Shown: one piece after another, positions 59,374 through 64,000 of the stretch
How the letters are laid out: each line of letters begins with the position of its first letter
How positions within the stretch are numbered: the stretch's first letter is position 1
DNA from: Thereva unica
Taxonomy: Eukaryota > Arthropoda > Insecta > Diptera > Therevidae
Length of the DNA stretch: 64,000 nucleotides
Assembly (NCBI GenBank): GCA_949987705.1
Contig: OX465281.1
Coordinates: 137,130,876-137,194,875, forward strand
Direction: 5' to 3'
Notes under the pieces: model-generated
Seen by the model: only the letters and a program-made list of their open reading frames with translations
Told to the model about the DNA's origin: nothing
Databases searched by the model: none
Made by a program: the position numbers and the translations under genes

Positions 59374-59995
59374 AAATAAAGCCTTTGATTTGTTACATAT
59401 AGGGTGTTAGTAATACTCTATTTACAAATTTTATAGCGCCAAACTATTAGGAGTCCCAGCATACGTGACAGACCCTGTACAAGCAGTTGCGGAAAAATTG
59501 TAAAGATGAGAGGATGAATATTAACAAAACCAGTTAATACTAAGTAAAGCCGGTTTATAGTACACTTCAACCTGTCCCTGTTATGCTGTCTGTAAATTTT
59601 GGAAAGAAGGATTCAATTGTTTTACAGTTCCAGGATGATATATTTATGTGGATCTATCATTATAGCCAAGGTCCTAAATCCAAAGCAATGCCTGAATGCG
59701 AAAGGATCTTTTTGATTGAAAGCCGTGAAATATGCCTACTGGGGACACCACGATATAAAAAACGCGGCCTGTACTCGACCTCTTAGGTGGTGTGGAAGAG
59801 AGTGCACAAGACATTATATTTATAAAGCACTTACAATTCCTGGTGCGTTATAAATTTTAAAATATTCTTTTGGAGTAAAGTGTGACAGTTTAGCATGGAA
59901 TGGTTTTACATAAAGAAAGATTTTACTTTTCCCATATCATTAAACATCAAATCTTAATGATGAAGCAAAATACTTCATTGCCTGGGATACTATAT

Positions 59996-60252
59996 CGAGC
60001 ACTTCCCGCCGTTTTATCGTAAGCGACATTTTTTCGAAAATTCGTTTTTTACCGCAAACGACGTTAATTTAACCTTCGAAACATACCACCAATTTTGACA
60101 TTAATCGGATAATAAACTAGCCTAACTAATAAAATAATTAGCCTAACTAATTTCAGCCCATTACAAATAACAGATACAAAAATTAGTAAGAAAAACCTTC
60201 TCCTGCAAAATTGACTTTTTGTCGGTTACGATAAAACGGCGGGAAGGGCTCG
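59996..60252. mobile_element. 257-bp MITE, CGAGCACTTCCCGCCGTTTT ends
   Basis: Left CGAGCACTTCCCGCCGTTTT is mirrored at the right by GGCGGGAAGGGCTCG. Element C has the unoccupied site (ATTATATGATG, about 31787). The duplication reads as ATAT with CGAGC ends, or TA with TCGAGC ends. Confidence 0.88.
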
Positions 60253-60752
60253 ATATGATAAAAACCTCTTCCATATGTAATTTAAAACTTTTTACTGAAA
60301 TTTTCTCAGGCTCAACTTTTGGTCGAAAAGAGAAAAAATTTTTATATTCTGCACAAAGCAGAAATTCAAATTTGCGGCACCGTATCCACCTGCAGACAAA
60401 AAAATATGATTTCATAAAAAAATAAAAAAAATAAAAATCTTCCACGACTAAATTTTTCCCTAAACCTGAAAAATCGTTTTTAAACAACACAACAACAAAA
60501 ATTCCGAAAATTTTGTCTCAAAGAACGGCAGGCGCAATCGCAAGTATCCCAATTCATGCGATTGCTATATACATGAATTCAAAAGTTCAATGTACATAAG
60601 CAGCGAAACCGATACACAGCTTTTATATATTTCGAAAGCTCTTGAGTCTCAGTTTTAACATGGATTTTTGAAATCAGTGTAAGTAAGGCCATCTATGTCC
60701 AAAGCCCGCAAACAAGGTTACGTATCTACTTATAGATAATCAATGGTTAATA

Positions 60753-61640
60753 TTAATTTTGTTAAATGAAGGATGATCCTAAAGGTATGCAGAATATTTT
60801 TATATGCTAATTTAAAAGAACGATCAATTACTACGAATAAAATATATTTTTTTTTTTAACTAATTGACACTCAACTGTAAAAATAAATAGTTTATTGCCC
60901 ACTGCCGTCCGAGATAATTTTAAGGTGATTTCGGAGGAAAAACTTTATGAATGAAAATGCTCTACATTTTCGGCATAAACTTAGGTGAAAAAGTACAAAA
61001 TAAGCCCAATTTTGTCATCAAAATTGCTTATAATTTCAAAAGTAAAGGCCGTTTCAAATAAAAAATTGTTTGGTCATCTATACGTATATAAAAATGTATC
61101 AATGTTTTGTGTGTAATCGATGTTTGAAAATTTGGCTGTATTAAATGACTGATTGAAATTTGTTTGGGTTAGAACACCTCAATATGGTTTATATGCATAG
61201 TTTTCAGTATTATGCCTGTTGGTATTTTTGTAATGTAATGGTCGATACCGCTATTGGAAATTTTTTTCCCATCAAATTGATATGATTTGTATGTGAAATC
61301 AGTTTTAGTACAGCTCCTAGAGATTTCTTCTGCAAAAAAAATGTAAGGTAATGAAATTTGGAATGGTGGGAGTTTAGCAATTGGAGAAAAGGTAACCGTT
61401 GAGTTCCGGGCCGTACTTCGTGAAAATCACGAGAAAACCCGTTTGAAAGAATTTTCCGACGCTTTCCCGACCGTAGCTCGGAAAAACGTCGAAATTGGAA
61501 AAATGTTAAGAAGACAAAATTAAAGCTATGAAAATTCTCAACAAAAAAAGTTATATAAGCTTTTCCCGGAAAACCTCACATTTGGTCGGAAAATGGAGGG
61601 TAAAGAAAAAAAATATGAAAAATTATTTTGTTTTTATATT
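60753..61640. other. Unassigned AT-rich stretch
   Basis: No gene or boundary recognised. 61400-61600 has paired motifs (CGAGAAAACC, CCGACCGTAGCTCGG) that may be repeat-derived. Confidence 0.35.
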
Positions 61641-61654
61641 GTTTTCTTTATGCA

Positions 61655-61925
61655 GGGTGTCCCACCTCAAGCTACAAAGTGGCGCGCTGTAGATAGGCTT
61701 TGGATAGACGAACAAAAAATCATATGGGAGGGGGGGGGGCAGAAATCGTAACGGTTTGATCACTAGGGCGTTTTGAATTTTTTTGATAGAGGTTTACATA
61801 TCACCCTGTATTTTGGTAACCCGATGACCTACTTCCATGAATTAGGTAGCGGTATACGCAGAATACTCCCACCTATCTAAACTGTAAAAGCGTAGGTTCT
61901 ACACCACCAACTTTCAGAGTTATGA
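61655..61925. repeat. Dispersed repeat related to 49180-49480 (inverted) and 22295
   Basis: AGGGTGTCCCACCT starts the unit. ACCCTGTATTTTGGTAACCC and ATACTCCCACCTATCTAAAC correspond inversely to 49200-49310. Confidence 0.75.
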
Positions 61926-62021
61926 GTCAAAATATCTTTTTTTTTTCACAGAAAAACTATTTCTAATATACATACATATTGGAAAAATTGACAAAGTTCC
62001 TGTATTTATTTCCATTTATTC

Positions 62022-62406
62022 TTCATCGCTGGATGTCTCGGGGTCTGGTTCACCGGAGCTGTCCACTTCACCTTCATTTTCTTCTTCTAAGTTCTTCAGG
62101 ATCATTCATTACGGGGATATTACTGCAGCGATTGCTGTAACAATGACCACATACTGAGGTGCCCAATACCCCCGCTTTTCCACAGGAACAGCTTTTCGTG
62201 CACCCTTTTATCCACTTGCAGAAAATTAACTGTAAAAGGTGTTTGGGAGCCAAAACATAGGTCATTTTTACTGGCGCGGCCAATGTATCTCCTTCTATCC
62301 ACCCCCAATCCTTAGCGTGCATATCATGGGACAGCCACTTTAGAACTTGAAAGTATATTCGAAGTGCAGTCAATCTGTTGTGAAAAAGGCTGTTTGTTGA
62401 AAACAT
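62022..62406 (-). pseudogene. CXC-like Cys-rich repeat-associated protein, relic 2
   Basis: The minus strand is open for 110 codons: LTALRIYFQVLKWLS, KDWGW, LAPKHLLQLIFCKWIKGCTK, then CSCGKAG, SVCGHCYSNRCSNIP, and ends by frameshift. In the next frame an acidic tail (EEENEGEVDSSGEPDPETSS) reaches a stop near 62022. Upstream (62410-62990) broken pieces continue. Same family as 44560-45066. No known activity. Confidence 0.65.
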
Positions 62407-62989
62407 TACAACGAGGATGTTTTTTCATAAAACGTTAGGGGGTCATGAAAAAGCTTATACCCAGATTTGTGACCTCCCACCACTTGCAGGTTCCTGGAAA
62501 ACCCAAAAAGTTTTTGAAGTAAAACTTCTTTAGGGACGTTTGCTTAAAAAAAATTACATGAGAGTGAATCAATTTCATTCGCGTAACGCTCTCACACATG
62601 AAAAATCGTCAGAACTTTCGTATAACGATGGGAAAAGGGGCGGACGGGGTACAAGGGATCAAGAAACTCGGGGCTGTGTGTGCAATAGTTAAAATACACT
62701 CTGCCTTACTGCATAAATTTTCTGGCATGTTAGCTACGTTGTCGCCCAGACTTTGCTGTATCTCATTATAGGAATACAAATTCACCATTATGTAGAGGTG
62801 AATTATTTTAGATTTTTCTTGTGTTTGGTCACTGAGCCAAGCTTATGCCGCGGACACTTTGGAGTTGACTGACATGTTGGAAGCGGCATATACGACAAGA
62901 ATTTTCGGCGCAGCATGAGCAAGTGGATCTGCTTCTTGGCCTGGCCAAACATGCAGCACTGTCGGGAAGTTACGGTATAAAGACTTGAG

Positions 62990-63640
62990 ACTTTCTTAAA
63001 ATGCCAAACGATGTAAACAAATATGAAAAAATGAAAGAAGAACTAAACAATACATCTTTCCTACGTTTATTTTGTTATTGTCTCCAATATAAAATACTTT
63101 TTGCACGCTTCAATTGATAAAATCGAAGCTGTTAAAACCGTATGTCCAGTGGTTTGGGTGCTTTACCAAAAGGGAGTGGTGAATTAAATGTGTGAGGTGC
63201 TCTTGTTTTAAATTGGCACCCACTTCCCCTTTGGTGAGATGTGCTGGACCTTTCCCCTTTTTAAATTACAATTTTTTTAACTTGCACAAATCGACGAATC
63301 GTTTATGTCAAAACATTACACTGTTGTGAAAATCGTTCCTGTTTTTTGGGTCGCTGATTACGAAAATCGGGGTCCCACAGTCTTAAAATATGCATGTCAC
63401 CTTTAAATATGCTTAAAAACTCCCTTTTTTTAACGATTTTCGCGATAATTTTAATTACAATCAAAAACAATCCAATAAAATACATTTTTTGCAATATTTA
63501 TATTCAAAAGTGGTTTATAACAAAGGAAATGTTATGATAAGGGATAATAGTAAAGGGCTGAAACTATCCCTTCTGCTCCCTTTAAAATTAATTGGCTCCC
63601 TAAAAGATTGTATGGGACGAAGAAATCAGATAATTGGCTA
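62990..63640. other. Mostly unassigned; one diverged match to element C/D
   Basis: 63340-63440 (TTTTTGGGTCGCTGATTACG, AAATATGCATGTCACC) is a diverged relative of 28360-28450 and 57815-57915. Confidence 0.45.
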
Positions 63641-63654
63641 GGTGGCCATAAAGG

Positions 63655-63870
63655 GTGACAATACCATACTCAAGTAGACTGGCTCTCGTTCGTAATGGTA
63701 AAGCTTCATTGGATGTGGTTGGCGGACTGCTTGGTAAAACAATACTTGGGTTTGGAATAGTCTATGCCGATGCGGATGCAATTATTAATGATTATGAATG
63801 TAGGGAGCGGAGTATGTATACAGCTAGTGACATATTCAAGCGTACATGCGTTCAATTCGTTGATAAATAA
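63655..63870 (+). pseudogene. Coding-like segment related to CCCAGTGGG-family interior
   Basis: A 71-codon open stretch beginning SRLALVRNGKASLDVVGGLL. The DNA GGCTCTCGTTCGTAATGG aligns with 27740 and 39493, and TCATTGGATGTGGTTGG with 27272. No known domain. The remaining 63871-64000 is unassigned. Confidence 0.35.
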
Positions 63871-64000
63871 TATAGAAGTGTGTGTATTCAAATGCGACTT
63901 GACGGTATGTTCCATGAATGGAATGCATGCCACGCAAAGGTCGGACTACTTTTAACTTTTTCTGTAATGCCGCATTCGAAATAGCACACACAAGTATTCA

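Larger units (their letters stand above)
57406..60745. mobile_element. Element D, paralogue of C, flanked by GTTAATA
   Basis: CATTGATTATCTATAAGTAG ends. GTTAATA at 57399-57405 and 60746-60752. It aligns with element C at both sides but lacks C's tandem repeats and palindrome. It has a 257-bp MITE that C lacks. Non-coding. Confidence 0.9.

Overview
The window is eukaryotic, AT-rich and almost entirely transposable-element (TE) sequence, most likely from an arthropod, probably an insect. That call rests on a CsRn1-type Gypsy retrotransposon, insect-like LINE reverse-transcriptase debris, a PIF/Harbinger transposase relic and dense small inverted-repeat (MITE-like) elements. I found no convincing host gene, tRNA, rRNA or CRISPR array. 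The only intact coding capacity is the gag and pol of one young Gypsy element. Most other open frames are short accidents inside repeats.

Layout. 1-6117: 2.6 near-identical tandem copies of a 2.32-kb unit that spans the left boundary of a foldback-like DNA transposon. 4419-7840: that transposon (8-bp target duplication GATTAGTG; two ~142-bp subrepeats in the left arm, six in the right). Its right target duplication is split by a second long-inverted-repeat element (7846-15865, TTA duplication), which is itself split by the intact Gypsy element (8539-14141, CCCAG duplication). 16.6-18.3 kb: dead LINE-1-family copy (called LINE A here) holding a hAT-like insertion. 20.5-26 kb: several MITEs and a broken PIF/Harbinger element. 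26.8-32.4 kb: CCCAGTGGG-family elements, one holding a 4.3-kb element C. 32.5-40 kb: LINE fragments nested in each other, a TTAA-flanked element and large inverted repeats. 40-48 kb: diverged repeats, a hairpin and a relic of a Cys-rich (CXC-like) protein. 48.4-60.8 kb: three large non-autonomous elements (A, B, D) arranged head to tail and separated by single copies of the same 7-mer GTTAATA. 61-64 kb: another CXC-like relic and unclassified sequence.

How it works together: this is a graveyard and nesting ground for TEs, not a gene cluster. Target-site duplications and paralogous empty sites seen within the window allow a relative order of insertions to be read directly. The functional system best supported is the Gypsy element, whose gag stop codon directly follows a canonical A AAA AAC slippery heptamer in the correct phase for -1 frameshifting into pol.
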